A stretch of DNA of 64,000 nt. Source: CAYQQJ01 sp964419935. GTDB taxonomy: Bacteria > Pseudomonadota > Gammaproteobacteria > Pseudomonadales > Cellvibrionaceae. Every line of letters begins with the position of its first letter. Within the stretch, counting starts at the first letter, position 1. Below are positions 44,117 through 52,657 of this stretch, piece after piece. The translations under genes were made by a program, and so were the position numbers. The notes beneath the pieces are model-generated. The model did not search any database, was not told the DNA's origin, and saw nothing but the letters and a program-made list of their open reading frames with translations. The stretch is from assembly GCA_964419935.1 (NCBI GenBank), contig CAYQQJ010000009.1, positions 62,001 through 126,000 on the forward strand, given 5' to 3'.

Positions 44117-44524
44117 ATGGAAAGTCATCTAGAGTATTTCAAAGTTCGGGACTACGAGTGCGACATTCAAGGCGTTGTGAATAACAGTGTCTATCAGAAC
44201 TACCTTGAGCATGCTCGGCACGAGTGCCTGCATGCGTTGAAGGTAGATTTTGTGGCCTTGGCCGAGGCGGGTATCAACCTGGTGGTGACCCGCGTGGAGC
44301 TGAACTACAAACTGTCGTTGCGCCCCGGCGACGAGTTTCATGTTGCCACGCGCCTGGTCCGGGAGTCCAAAGTCCGCTTCGCCTTTCTGCAAGATATTGT
44401 GCGTAAAGCAGACAATAAAGTGGTGCTGGAGGGGAAGGTCACCGGCACGGCGCTCAACGCGCGAGGACGCCCGGAAATACCGGATGTGCTAGAGCAGGCT
44501 CTTCAGGAGTGGGAGCGAGTCTAA
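44117..44524 (+). CDS. Acyl-CoA thioesterase, 4HBT/YbgC-like
   Basis: A 135-residue single hotdog fold: YFKVRDYECDIQGVVNNSVY, with the conserved Asp-x-x-(G)-V-N-x-x-Y-x-x-Y-x-E catalytic pattern, LEHARHECLHALKVDF, LVVTRVELNYKLSLRPGDEF and LEGKVTGTALN. It would hydrolyse acyl-CoA or acyl-ACP thioesters. ATG 44117 is chosen because similarity starts there; the open frame upstream runs into the REP repeats. Confidence 0.9.
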   Translation: MESHLEYFKVRDYECDIQGVVNNSVYQNYLEHARHECLHALKVDFVALAEAGINLVVTRVELNYKLSLRPGDEFHVATRLVRESKVRFAFLQDIVRKADNKVVLEGKVTGTALNARGRPEIPDVLEQALQEWERV

Positions 44525-44596
44525 TTGCTCAGGTTTCGCAGTTCGTAGGGCTCCTTACTGTGCCGTAAACCTGAATAAGCGGCCCTATTGTATTGT

Positions 44597-44624
44597 CGTC
44601 CTTCCCGCCTGCGCGGGAAGGACG
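44597..44624. repeat. CGTCCTTCCCGC hairpin repeat
   Basis: Arms CGTCCTTCCCGC and GCGGGAAGGACG pair perfectly around CTGC. This resembles the widespread proteobacterial CGTCATTCCCGC...GCGGGAATGACG element. Confidence 0.75.
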
Positions 44625-44741
44625 GGTGAATTCTGAAACTTGTTAAGTAATTACTGCCGGAAAAATGGATAGCCGGGAAAGGGGCAACCCAGAGTGTTTC
44701 TTGAAGCCGGGCGGCTAACCGCCCAGCTGAAGAGCACAAAT

Positions 44742-45164
44742 TTATTCTTCGCCCATTCGCTCGCGAACTTCCATCACATCATTGAAAGCCTCAAAAGCTT
44801 CCTCGCGATCATCAAACTCGAACACCTGATGGATGTGGCACGAGTCTTCATTGGTATGCAACTGGTCTCCTCTCTGACCACAGACTTCACCGAAGTTATC
44901 ACCGAACATGACGCCCACGGATGTCGCCAGGTTGTTACAGCCGGGCAATACCGTGGCAAGATAATAGTCCTGGCCGCCGTCAATGCTGATGACGTTGTTC
45001 TCCAGTACGCCGTAGCCGTCGATATCGGATTCTCGAACACAGGCCCGTCCATTTTGCTCGGTGACGTCGCGCATCATTTCAGACATGCTGGGCAGGTCTG
45101 TAGTGGCGCAACCGGACAGAACAGCCAGGGAAGCCGCTATGCACAGAAGGATTGGTCGTCTCAT
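44742..45164 (-). CDS. DUF6491 family lipoprotein
   Basis: A 140-residue lipoprotein: N-terminal MRRPILLCIAASLAVLSGC with a lipobox, then the DUF6491 pattern ACVRESDIDGYGVLENNVIS, DGGQDYYLATVLPGCNNLA, FGDNFGEVCG and a C-terminal acidic helix (DDREEAFEAFNDVMEVRE). Conserved cysteines probably form disulfides in the periplasm. The function is unknown. ATG 45164 has a GGAGAG site seven bases upstream; the ATG at 45179 overlaps that site. Confidence 0.85.
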   Translation of the reverse strand: MRRPILLCIAASLAVLSGCATTDLPSMSEMMRDVTEQNGRACVRESDIDGYGVLENNVISIDGGQDYYLATVLPGCNNLATSVGVMFGDNFGEVCGQRGDQLHTNEDSCHIHQVFEFDDREEAFEAFNDVMEVRERMGEE

Positions 45165-45285
45165 GCGGATACTCTCCATAGTGGTTGAATCGTACAGGCA
45201 CAGCTTGTTACGTTAAGCGCACCTGCGAGCGTCCGGAGCTGCGCCCGGAAGTACCGCATTCAGGGTTGGCTTCATCCGGTATTCT

Positions 45286-45312
45286 CTATTCGGCGGAGAT
45301 GGCGCCGAATAG
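45286..45312. repeat. Perfect hairpin in the intergenic gap
   Basis: CTATTCGGCG and CGCCGAATAG pair over 10 bp around GAGATGG. There is no T tract on either strand. Confidence 0.7.
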
Positions 45313-45427
45313 TTCCGCAGGCGTAAGTGGATCCAAAAACATGCGCCGGGCTGGCGAGTCGTGATAGTGGTTACTTCATGGTTTATGGCGCGGCATGTTT
45401 TAAGGGCGGCGACATTGCGCGCTATAC

Positions 45428-45949
45428 CTAAAAATAGAGTCCGGCTGCCACTTCAGGATAGAATTCCGAGCAGTCCGAGTGGTTACTGTCACAGTCTTGA
45501 TATCTGACAGCAACCACGCCTGCGCGGAGCATGAGGTTTCGAGACTGTTGAAAAAATATACCAGCGCGTCCACCGACAGCTGAAAGGTCGTCTTGCCCTT
45601 CGATGAAGGTTCGTCGATACAGCAGGCCGCCGTAGGGTTTGAAGCTGCCCATAGTCGCCAGTACGTAAGTGATCGACGGCTCAACCTCGTGAATGTTGCG
45701 ATTGCCACCCAACCATGATCGCGCGTCCAGCCCCAACTCCAACCCATCAAGCACGTAATAACCGGCACCGATACCAATTTGATAGTAGCTGTCACCATAG
45801 GTGTTGCTCGCACTAACGCTCGCGCTGAAACGCACGGTGCTGCGTTCAAAATTGGTTTGGGCATGTGCGAGGCCCGATATCATTAGCAAAAGCACCAGTG
45901 GCGCGATGCCCTTTTTCTGAACGACACTCTTAAACACGTTATTGCGCAT
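45428..45949 (-). CDS. Small outer-membrane beta-barrel protein
   Basis: A 173-residue protein with a signal peptide (GIAPLVLLLMISGLAHA) and alternating strands typical of an eight-stranded barrel: STVRFSASVSASNTYGD, YYQIGIGAGYYVLDGLELGL, EPSITYVLATMG, RAGIFFQQSRNLMLRAGVVA, and a C-terminal YPEVAAGLYF ending in Phe as outer-membrane proteins do. No enzymatic motif was seen. It is upstream of and on the same strand as the DUF6491 gene. Confidence 0.82.
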   Translation of the reverse strand: MRNNVFKSVVQKKGIAPLVLLLMISGLAHAQTNFERSTVRFSASVSASNTYGDSYYQIGIGAGYYVLDGLELGLDARSWLGGNRNIHEVEPSITYVLATMGSFKPYGGLLYRRTFIEGQDDLSAVGGRAGIFFQQSRNLMLRAGVVAVRYQDCDSNHSDCSEFYPEVAAGLYF

Positions 45950-46056
45950 AACCTTCTTCCTGTTTGGCTACTCGGATATTGCTACTTCGGATGATGCAGC
46001 TTCGGATATCCTTATGTGGGATGCAGTACTTGGGATACTGCTGTTTCGAGAACAAC

Positions 46057-47037
46057 CTACTGCACCGCAGCTGCCAGCAGTTCCAATGATCGCAGGCGCG
46101 CATTGTGATCATAGACATCCGATACCACAATCAGCTCATCTGCGCCGGTTTCCTTTTCCAGCGCGTCTATACCTGCCCGGACTGTAGTTTGATCGCCGAT
46201 GATGGAGCAGCGCAACATGTTCATGGCCTGGGCTTTTTCTGCAGGAGACCAATAAGTTTCTATGTCATCAATGGGCGGTTTTGTCGGGCTGCGAGAACCC
46301 CGGAACAGGTCGGCGAAGGACATTTGCTGACTGCTGAAAAGGCGACGGGCTTCGTCGTCGGTGTCGGCGGCAATGATGTTAACGCCTACGGCGACATAGG
46401 GCTTATCGAGTTGGCCCGATGGCTTGAAGCGGCTGCGGTAAATGTCCAATGCAGGCATTAACTGCTCTGGCGCAAAATGTGAAGCAAACGCATAGGGCAG
46501 GCCGAGTTCGGCAGCGAGGACGGCGCCGAAGGTGCTGGAGCCGAGAATCCACAGTGGCACTTCCGTACCGACACCCGGAATGGCCTGGATGGCTTGGCCT
46601 GGGGCTGCGGGTGCCAAATAGCCTTGAAGTTCAAGCACGTCCTGAGGAAAGTAGTCGGCGGTAGCAGGGCTGCGCCTTAATGCCCGCAGTGTCGCCTGAT
46701 CGGTGCCGGGAGCACGGCCGAGACCTAAATCGATACGGCCGGGGAACAGGTGGGCGAGGGTGCCAAACTGTTCCGCGATCACCAAGGGTGAGTGGTTGGG
46801 CAGCATGATGCCACCAGCGCCCACGCGAATATGCTCGGTGCCAGCCGCGATGTGGGAAATGACCAAGGCTGTCGCGGCGCTGGCGATACTGGGCGCGTTG
46901 TGATGCTCCGCCACCCAAAAGCGACGGTAGCCCCACCTTTCGGCATGGGCGGCAAGATTCCGTGCGTTGTCCAATGCCTCACGCGGGCCGGCGTCACGGG
47001 TTACTCGAACGAGATCAAGAACAGACAGTGTGGTCAT
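46057..47037 (-). CDS. LLM class flavin-dependent oxidoreductase
   Basis: A 326-residue luciferase-like monooxygenase: WGYRRFWVAEHHNAPSIASA, IRVGAGGIMLPNHSPLVIAE, FPGRIDLGLGRAPGTD and WILGSSTFGAVLAAELGLPY, which make the FMN site. It matches the YhbW/MsnO8 subgroup. It would use reduced flavin and oxygen on an unknown substrate. It is a single gene. Confidence 0.93.
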   Translation of the reverse strand: MTTLSVLDLVRVTRDAGPREALDNARNLAAHAERWGYRRFWVAEHHNAPSIASAATALVISHIAAGTEHIRVGAGGIMLPNHSPLVIAEQFGTLAHLFPGRIDLGLGRAPGTDQATLRALRRSPATADYFPQDVLELQGYLAPAAPGQAIQAIPGVGTEVPLWILGSSTFGAVLAAELGLPYAFASHFAPEQLMPALDIYRSRFKPSGQLDKPYVAVGVNIIAADTDDEARRLFSSQQMSFADLFRGSRSPTKPPIDDIETYWSPAEKAQAMNMLRCSIIGDQTTVRAGIDALEKETGADELIVVSDVYDHNARLRSLELLAAAVQ

Positions 47038-47238
47038 GATTCAGCCTTGGTGAAGTATCAACATTGCAGGGTATCAGGTTTTCAAGCAAAGGCCTTGCCG
47101 ACAGATTGATGTTGGTAGCTGTCGATTTGCGCGCAGCTCAAACGACTAAGCTGCAGAACATTGTTGCAGAGGATTGTTGCAGAAGACTAGAACCAGCCGC
47201 CCACGGCTGCACCACAACTTTTATCGGAGGAACTAAAC

Positions 47239-47691
47239 ATGTCAGACACCAACACCATTCGTTTGCACCGCGTACTGCGCGCCACACCGGAGAAAGTGTA
47301 CAAAGCGTTTCTGGACCCGGAGGCGATGGTTAAATGGCTGCCGCCTCACGGCTTCACGGGTAAAATTCACCAGATGGATGCCCGGGTTGGCGGCAGTTAC
47401 AAAATGTCTTTCACCAACTTTGGCACGGGCAAGAGTCAGTCGTTCGGTGGCACTTACCTGGAGCTGAAGCCGGACGAACTGATTCGCTACAATGATCAAT
47501 TTGAAGACCCCAACTTGCCTGGGGAAATGCACGTGACGGTCACGCTTAAAAGCGTGATGTGCGGTACCGAAGTCACGATTGTGCAAGAGGGTGTGCCCGC
47601 CGTAATTCCAGCGGAATTCTGCTATCTGGGTTGGCAGGAATCCCTGTTGCTTATGGCGCAATTGGTTGAAGCCGATGTGCCCGATGAGTGA
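47239..47691 (+). CDS. SRPBCC/AHSA1 family protein
   Basis: A 150-residue START-like fold: IRLHRVLRATPEKVYKAFLD, WLPPHGFTGKIHQMDARVGG, YKMSFTNFGTGKSQSFGG, LIRYNDQFEDP and FCYLGWQESLLLMAQLVEA. It belongs to the polyketide cyclase/Aha1-like group; the ligand is unknown. GGAGG precedes ATG 47239. It differs from the paralogue at 18168. Confidence 0.9.
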   Translation: MSDTNTIRLHRVLRATPEKVYKAFLDPEAMVKWLPPHGFTGKIHQMDARVGGSYKMSFTNFGTGKSQSFGGTYLELKPDELIRYNDQFEDPNLPGEMHVTVTLKSVMCGTEVTIVQEGVPAVIPAEFCYLGWQESLLLMAQLVEADVPDE

Positions 47692-47936
47692 GCATAGAGC
47701 AAAGCGCGAGTAGGGTCTGCTGGCTACTCCCTCCCCAGGCAAGGGGAGGGCTGCGCTGGGGCAGGCTGGGATTGCCCTGCTGTCTACTTGTGTTAATCGC
47801 TTGTTGTCTTTTCAGTCGCTATTACCTACTATTGGTTGCTAAAGCAACTTTATGTGCATGTTCTGCCCTGCTGCGCAGGTCAAGCCGCTGTTGCTGTGCC
47901 ACTTGATAGCCACTGACTGTTAGTTGGGAGCCAATA

Positions 47937-49511
47937 ATGTCGAATAACACAAAAGAAACCAGTGCTAACGCCTTATCAATCAGCCGCCGGCAGTTTGCGG
48001 TTGGTTCTTTAACCTTGGGTGCCGGCTTGGCAACGGGTTTAACCGCCAGCCTGGCTACGGCGGGGAAAAATTCCGCTGCAGCGGCTTCGCCAGAACCCAC
48101 GGCTGTTCCTGCATTAGCCAAGGACTCTGTTGATGTTTCTCGTGTGTTTGCCAAGCACTTTGTCACGGCGAAATTTGACGACCTGCCCAGCGACGTGGTG
48201 CGCATCACCAAAATGCAGATTCTGGATACCCTGGGTGTTGCGATTGCCGGTGTTGGTGCGCCTGGGGTGGTGCAGCTGCGTGACTTGATAGTGGGCTGGG
48301 GCGGCAAACCGGAGGCCCATTTATTCGGTAGCAAAAATCAGGTGCCGGCACACGATGCGGCCCAGGTAAACACTTCCACAGCCCACGCGTTGGATTACGA
48401 CGATGTGCACGAACTGTCCTATTCGCATCCGGCAATTATCAACGTACCTACGGCTTTTACAGCCGCAGAGCAGATGGGCGGCATCAGTGGTGAAGACCTG
48501 CTGCTTGCGGTGGCTTTGGGCGTGGATGTCATGTGTCGCATGGCGATGGCGGGCCAGCCCGGCGTGCCTCCTTTGGACGTAGGGTGGCACAGTACCACCT
48601 TGTACGGCTATCCCACTGCGGCGCTGACAGCTGGCAAGATTCTGGGATTGAATGAAGAGCAGTTGGCACATGCCGTCGGCATTGCGTATCACCAGGCGGC
48701 CGGGAATGCGCAAACCCACTTGGACGGCGCCTTGACCAAACGCCTGGGGCCGGGCTTTGCGGTGCGTGCGGGTTACATGGCGGCACGGCTTGCCCGCAAG
48801 GGTGTCACCGGTGCAACCCGTTCCCTCGAAGGCGCGAAAGGGCTATATCAGCTATATCACAAGGGCCACTATGACCGCAGCATTTTGGTGGATAAGTTGG
48901 GGCAGCATTTTGAAGGTGCTAACGTGTCCTTCAAGCGCTACCCGGCCTGTCGCAGCGCTCACCCCTCTATTGATGCAGCCATGAATCTTGCCTCACGCCA
49001 CAAGATCAACCCTGCTCATATCGACGAAATCGTGGTGATCAATGGGCCGGGGCAGTACCACTTGTTGAGCACACCCCTGGACATAAAAACCGCACCGCGC
49101 ACCCTGGTGGATGCACAGTTCAGTATTCCCTGGACGGTTTCCGTCGCACTGGTTAATCATCAGGTGGTTATTGGCGATTTTACCGCGGACGCTATCACCA
49201 ATCAGGAGGTTCTGGCCGTCGCGGCCAAGGTGCGTGCCGAGCTCGACCCCGAAATGACTCGCCCCGGAGGAGGTGTTGAACCCGCCCGGGTAGATGTGGT
49301 TATGAAAGACGGTCGGCGTTTTAGTGACACGGTTCAATTTGCCAGTGGTTCGCCGCAATCGCCAATGTCCTTCAATGATTGTGCAGACAAGTTCGCGGAC
49401 TGTGCGCGTTCCGTGGGCGTTGCGGAAGATATGATCAAGCGGGTGATCGCTCAGGTGGCCGATCTTGAAAAGCTGAAAGATGCGACCGCACTGATTCGCC
49501 TGCTGGCGTGA
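47937..49511 (+). CDS. MmgE/PrpD family protein with Tat signal
   Basis: A 524-residue protein. The N-terminus holds a twin-arginine signal (SISRRQFAVGSLTLGAGLAT), which is unusual for the normally cytoplasmic MmgE/PrpD family and implies export to the periplasm. The core starts near residue 60 (FVTAKFDDLPSDVVRITKMQ) and shows DYDDVHELSYSHP, GYPTAALTAGKILGL and KRYPACRSAHPSIDAA. Relatives include 2-methylcitrate dehydratase and other hydro-lyases, but the substrate cannot be told. A terminator follows. Confidence 0.9.
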   Translation: MSNNTKETSANALSISRRQFAVGSLTLGAGLATGLTASLATAGKNSAAAASPEPTAVPALAKDSVDVSRVFAKHFVTAKFDDLPSDVVRITKMQILDTLGVAIAGVGAPGVVQLRDLIVGWGGKPEAHLFGSKNQVPAHDAAQVNTSTAHALDYDDVHELSYSHPAIINVPTAFTAAEQMGGISGEDLLLAVALGVDVMCRMAMAGQPGVPPLDVGWHSTTLYGYPTAALTAGKILGLNEEQLAHAVGIAYHQAAGNAQTHLDGALTKRLGPGFAVRAGYMAARLARKGVTGATRSLEGAKGLYQLYHKGHYDRSILVDKLGQHFEGANVSFKRYPACRSAHPSIDAAMNLASRHKINPAHIDEIVVINGPGQYHLLSTPLDIKTAPRTLVDAQFSIPWTVSVALVNHQVVIGDFTADAITNQEVLAVAAKVRAELDPEMTRPGGGVEPARVDVVMKDGRRFSDTVQFASGSPQSPMSFNDCADKFADCARSVGVAEDMIKRVIAQVADLEKLKDATALIRLLA

Positions 49512-49557
49512 TCGTTGCCGACGGCATACCGTGTGGTCGAGAGGCGTTTTTTTGTCT

Positions 49558-49589
49558 AAAAAGGCGAGTCCTTCGGGCTCGCCTTTTTT
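49558..49589 (+). terminator. Rho-independent terminator
   Basis: AAAAAGGCGAG and CTCGCCTTTTTT pair around TCCTTCGGG, about 45 bp after the MmgE/PrpD stop. The A and T runs would let it act in both directions. Confidence 0.93.
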
Positions 49590-49735
49590 GTTGATCGCTA
49601 TTGCGTCAAGGGGAGCGAATGTAGACTTGGTTTGCAAGGCTAGGTATTCTTTCACGTTACGTGCGGTGGCTATATGTCGTGAACGGATAGTCAGCCGCAA
49701 ATCAAGCAAGTAAAAGCGCAAAAGGAGCAGGGACC

Positions 49736-50263
49736 ATGACCGATGAAAACAATACCACTCAACACAATGCCACCGAAAACAATGCCACCCCAAACAACGC
49801 CACCCCAAACAACGCCACCCCAAACAATGCCACCGAAAACAGGGCTGACGAACACAAAGAGCTGAATAATATGAATAATGACAAGAAGCCCTGGGGCATG
49901 GAGGTCAAGGTATTCTGCATGTTGCTGCACTTGAGCCAGTTGGTGGGTTTTGTCCTCCCCGGCGCCGGGCTGATACTGCCCATCGTGATGTGGGCGACCA
50001 ACAAGGATGAGCACCCCGCTGTGAATCTTCATGGGCTCATCGTTCTCAACTGGATGCTCAGTGCCTTCATCTATTTTATCGGCTGCATCATTCTCATGAT
50101 CGTGCTTATCGGTGTACCGCTTATGTTCATTCTGATGCTGGTGGCGGTGGTGTTTGCGATTATCGGCGGCATCAAAGCCAATGAAGGCCAATACTGGCCT
50201 TACCCGCTCAGCATCGACTTCTTTGGCGTGAAGGCAAAAATTGCAGCCATCAATCAGCAGTAA
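49736..50263 (+). CDS. DUF4870 membrane protein with Asn/Thr repeat N-terminus
   Basis: A 175-residue protein. Residues 8-40 hold a low-complexity repeat of NNATP/NNATE pentapeptides, encoded by 15-bp tandem units. The DUF4870 core follows: MLLHLSQLVGFVLPGAGLIL, PIVMWATNKDEHPAVNLHG and three membrane helices, ending YWPYPLSIDFFGVK. The family is small and of unknown function. A GGAGCAGGGACC site precedes ATG 49736. Confidence 0.88.
   Translation: MTDENNTTQHNATENNATPNNATPNNATPNNATENRADEHKELNNMNNDKKPWGMEVKVFCMLLHLSQLVGFVLPGAGLILPIVMWATNKDEHPAVNLHGLIVLNWMLSAFIYFIGCIILMIVLIGVPLMFILMLVAVVFAIIGGIKANEGQYWPYPLSIDFFGVKAKIAAINQQ
49763..49838 (+). repeat. 15-bp tandem repeat within the DUF4870 gene
   Basis: About five imperfect units of AACAACGCCACCCCA encode NNATP/NNATE. 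Units are in frame, so copy-number change would lengthen or shorten the N-terminal tail only. Confidence 0.9.
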
Positions 50264-50345
50264 CCTTTTGATCAAAGGTAGCAGCTCCGCCACGGGGCTG
50301 GTGGATGCCACAGCAACTTTCGAGGCCTACGCCTCAGGGACATAA

Positions 50346-51023
50346 ATGATGAAGAAGGTATTTTCGGTTTTGGCAGGTTGCGTTCTCGCGGGCCTGGTGA
50401 CGCCCGCATTGGGCAGCAATTTTTCCTACACTTACGTGGGAGGTGACCTGGGTGTTACCACTCTCGACGATGATCTCATTTTCAACGGGGAAATCTACGA
50501 AGAATTCGGCGCTGCGAATATCAATGGCGCGTTCCAGTTCAACGAAAATTTTGCGGTGAGATTGAGCTCTTCCGCCATCAGCAATGATGGCCCCAGGACC
50601 CAGATAACCCAGACAGCGACGAACGCGTCAGTGATCTTTCCCTTCGCCGTCGGCAGCAAGCTGGACATAATCCCATCCCTGGGCTATGTGTTCACCGAAT
50701 CCGAGTTTTGCGACGAGCGCTGGGACTACGACGGTTGGTATTACGATGACGATGACGACGACTTCTTCGATTTTTACGATGATGATGAATGCTCGAGTGA
50801 TGACGATAGCGGTGTATTGTTCGGCATATCGTCCCGCATTTGGGCGATACCGGGCAGGCTGGAATTCAACGCCGGCGTATCGGACTCAAATATCGAAGGC
50901 TCCGAGTCGACCATTAGTCTTGGTGGCGCCGTATGGTTGGCTGACCACCACAGCATTCGCGTGAACTACGGTACCAATGACACCAGCTCAACGGTGGCGG
51001 TCGGTTATGCCTTTGCCTGGTAG
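50346..51023 (+). CDS. Outer-membrane beta-barrel protein with Asp-rich loop
   Basis: A 225-residue protein with a signal peptide (VFSVLAGCVLAGLVTPALG) and amphipathic strands (NFSYTYVGGDLGVTTL, KLDIIPSLGYVF, SIRVNYGTND) ending VAVGYAFAW. Between two strands (about 122-156) is a loop with more than a dozen aspartates (WYYDDDDDDFFDFYDDDE, then SSDDDSG). The aromatic final residue fits outer-membrane insertion. The loop could bind calcium or other cations at the surface; this is inferred from composition. Confidence 0.8.
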   Translation: MMKKVFSVLAGCVLAGLVTPALGSNFSYTYVGGDLGVTTLDDDLIFNGEIYEEFGAANINGAFQFNENFAVRLSSSAISNDGPRTQITQTATNASVIFPFAVGSKLDIIPSLGYVFTESEFCDERWDYDGWYYDDDDDDFFDFYDDDECSSDDDSGVLFGISSRIWAIPGRLEFNAGVSDSNIEGSESTISLGGAVWLADHHSIRVNYGTNDTSSTVAVGYAFAW

Positions 51024-51061
51024 CCAAACAGGGGTCGGATTCTTAGGTTCGACCGCCTCCT

Positions 51062-51083
51062 AAAGGCGCCTCACGGCGCCTTT
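51062..51083. terminator. Bidirectional terminator holding a stop codon
   Basis: AAAGGCGCC and GGCGCCTTT pair around TCAC between two convergent genes. The loop contains the TGA of the minus-strand SpoIIAA-like gene. Confidence 0.8.
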
Positions 51084-51433
51084 ATCCACCGGCGTGCTGC
51101 GTCTGAATCTGTCGACGGAAATGCGCGCACTTCAATTCCCGGAAACAGTTTTCCCACGGTTTCACTCGCGGTTTTCAACCATTCTTTGTCGGTGACGACC
51201 GCTTCCTTGTCGAAGCGCTTCCAATGGTGCAGTGCCAGCTTCATATCCTTGTAGAAGGCCTCAATTGACATACCACCGAAAGAAACAATTTCCGTGTACA
51301 TGCGGATTTTCTCGTGGCGACTCAACTTATCCTCAACCAGAGCGGCCATCTGATCGAACTGCTCGGTCGTGAGTTTGCCATCCAGAGCGATGGCCACCAC
51401 CTCGTCCGCGCCTAAATCCAGTATCGTCAGCAT
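51071..51433 (-). CDS. SpoIIAA-like (STAS-fold) protein
   Basis: A 120-residue protein of the SpoIIAA-like group: VVAIALDGKLTTEQFDQMAA, KIRMYTEIVSFGGMSIEAFY, KDMKLALHHWKRFDKEAVVT and WLKTASETVGKLFPGIEVRA. These small proteins have a STAS-type fold and may bind lipid or a partner protein; the role is unknown. Its stop is in the loop of the shared terminator. It is divergent from selD, with about 180 bp between them. Confidence 0.88.
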   Translation of the reverse strand: MLTILDLGADEVVAIALDGKLTTEQFDQMAALVEDKLSRHEKIRMYTEIVSFGGMSIEAFYKDMKLALHHWKRFDKEAVVTDKEWLKTASETVGKLFPGIEVRAFPSTDSDAARRWIKAP

Positions 51434-51610
51434 AAATTTCTCCCGTGTGCGTAGGTATGGGCTCAGACCGTCCGCCTGTCGGAAGGTTTTAACCCGGCGC
51501 CTGTGTCAGACGCGGCCAGTAACAATTGCCCGGTGCGCTCAACCGTGGCATAGGTCCCGTGCCAGCCCCTATAATGCTCCCACTTTTTCACGAGACACTT
51601 TGGGGGAGCG

Positions 51611-52657
51611 ATGACAGCATCCGACATCAAACTAACGGAATACAGCCACGGTGCCGGTTGTGGCTGCAAGATCTCGCCGAAGGTGCTGGACAGCATTCTG
51701 GTGTCTCAGCTGAATTTCGAAGCTGACCCCAGGCTCCTCGTGGGTAACAGCAGCAAGGACGACGCAGCGGCTTACGATCTGGGCAACGGCCAAGTGGTTC
51801 TCAGTACCACGGATTTCTTCATGCCCATTGCGGACGATCCTTTCGATTTTGGTCGCATTGCCGCTACCAATGCCATTAGCGATATTTATGCCATGGGCGG
51901 CAATCCGTTGATGGCCATCGCGATTCTGGGTTGGCCGGTGAATGTTCTGCCGCCGGAAGTGGCTCAACAGGTGATTGAAGGCGGCCGCCAGGCCTGCTTT
52001 GATGCCGGCATCATGCTGGCCGGCGGTCACAGTATCGATTCACCAGAGCCAATTTTTGGTTTGGCGGTCACGGGGTTGGTGGCGCGGGAGCAACTTAAAC
52101 AGAACAATACCGCAACGGCGGGCTGTAAGTTGTATCTGACCAAACCACTGGGGGTTGGGGTACTGACGACGGCACAGAAGCAGAAGAAGTTGGCCCCAGA
52201 GCATGCAACACTGGCGCGGGATCTTATGTGTCAGTTGAACAAGGTGGGCGCCCAGGCGGCGCAATTGCCCTCAGTCAAAGCCATTACCGATGTCACCGGC
52301 TTTGGTTTGCTTGGCCACTTGCTGGAAGTGTGCGAGGGCAGCGATGTGATTGCTCGGTTGGACTACGATGCAGTTCCGGCACTGGCACCGGTGAAGGACT
52401 ATATCGCCCAAGGCTGTGTGCCCGGCGGCACCATGCGCAACTTCGACAGCTATGGCCATAAATTGCCATCACTCAGCGACGAACAACGCAACCTGCTGTG
52501 TGACCCGCAGACCAGCGGCGGACTGCTGATTGCCGTAGAGCCGGAAGGGCAGCATGACCTGGAGCAACTGTTGCAGAATGCCGGTATCACCCATATTCAG
52601 CCTATCGGGGAACTGGTGGCAGTTGATGGCGTCGGCCCGCACATAGAGGTGCGTTAA
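51611..52657 (+). CDS. selD: Selenide, water dikinase SelD
   Basis: A 348-residue selenophosphate synthase making selenophosphate from selenide and ATP. Cys17 and Lys20 in SHGAGCGCK match the catalytic pair of the Escherichia coli enzyme; residue 17 is an ordinary TGT cysteine, not selenocysteine. Other motifs are DDAAAYDL, TDFFMPIADDPFDFGRIAA, GGHSIDSPEP and DPQTSGGLL. GGGGGAG precedes ATG 51611. The stop overlaps the start of mnmH (TAATG), so the product probably goes to tRNA selenation. Confidence 0.97.
   Translation: MTASDIKLTEYSHGAGCGCKISPKVLDSILVSQLNFEADPRLLVGNSSKDDAAAYDLGNGQVVLSTTDFFMPIADDPFDFGRIAATNAISDIYAMGGNPLMAIAILGWPVNVLPPEVAQQVIEGGRQACFDAGIMLAGGHSIDSPEPIFGLAVTGLVAREQLKQNNTATAGCKLYLTKPLGVGVLTTAQKQKKLAPEHATLARDLMCQLNKVGAQAAQLPSVKAITDVTGFGLLGHLLEVCEGSDVIARLDYDAVPALAPVKDYIAQGCVPGGTMRNFDSYGHKLPSLSDEQRNLLCDPQTSGGLLIAVEPEGQHDLEQLLQNAGITHIQPIGELVAVDGVGPHIEVR

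Noticed and set aside
49691..50311. Minus-strand frame of 206 residues opposite DUF4870
   Set aside because: Its repeats (GGVVWGGVVWGG-like) are the antisense of the NNATP repeat, and the DUF4870 gene is clear.
51611..52657. SelD as a selenoprotein
   Set aside because: The catalytic residue 17 is encoded by TGT, not TGA, and no SECIS-like readthrough is needed.
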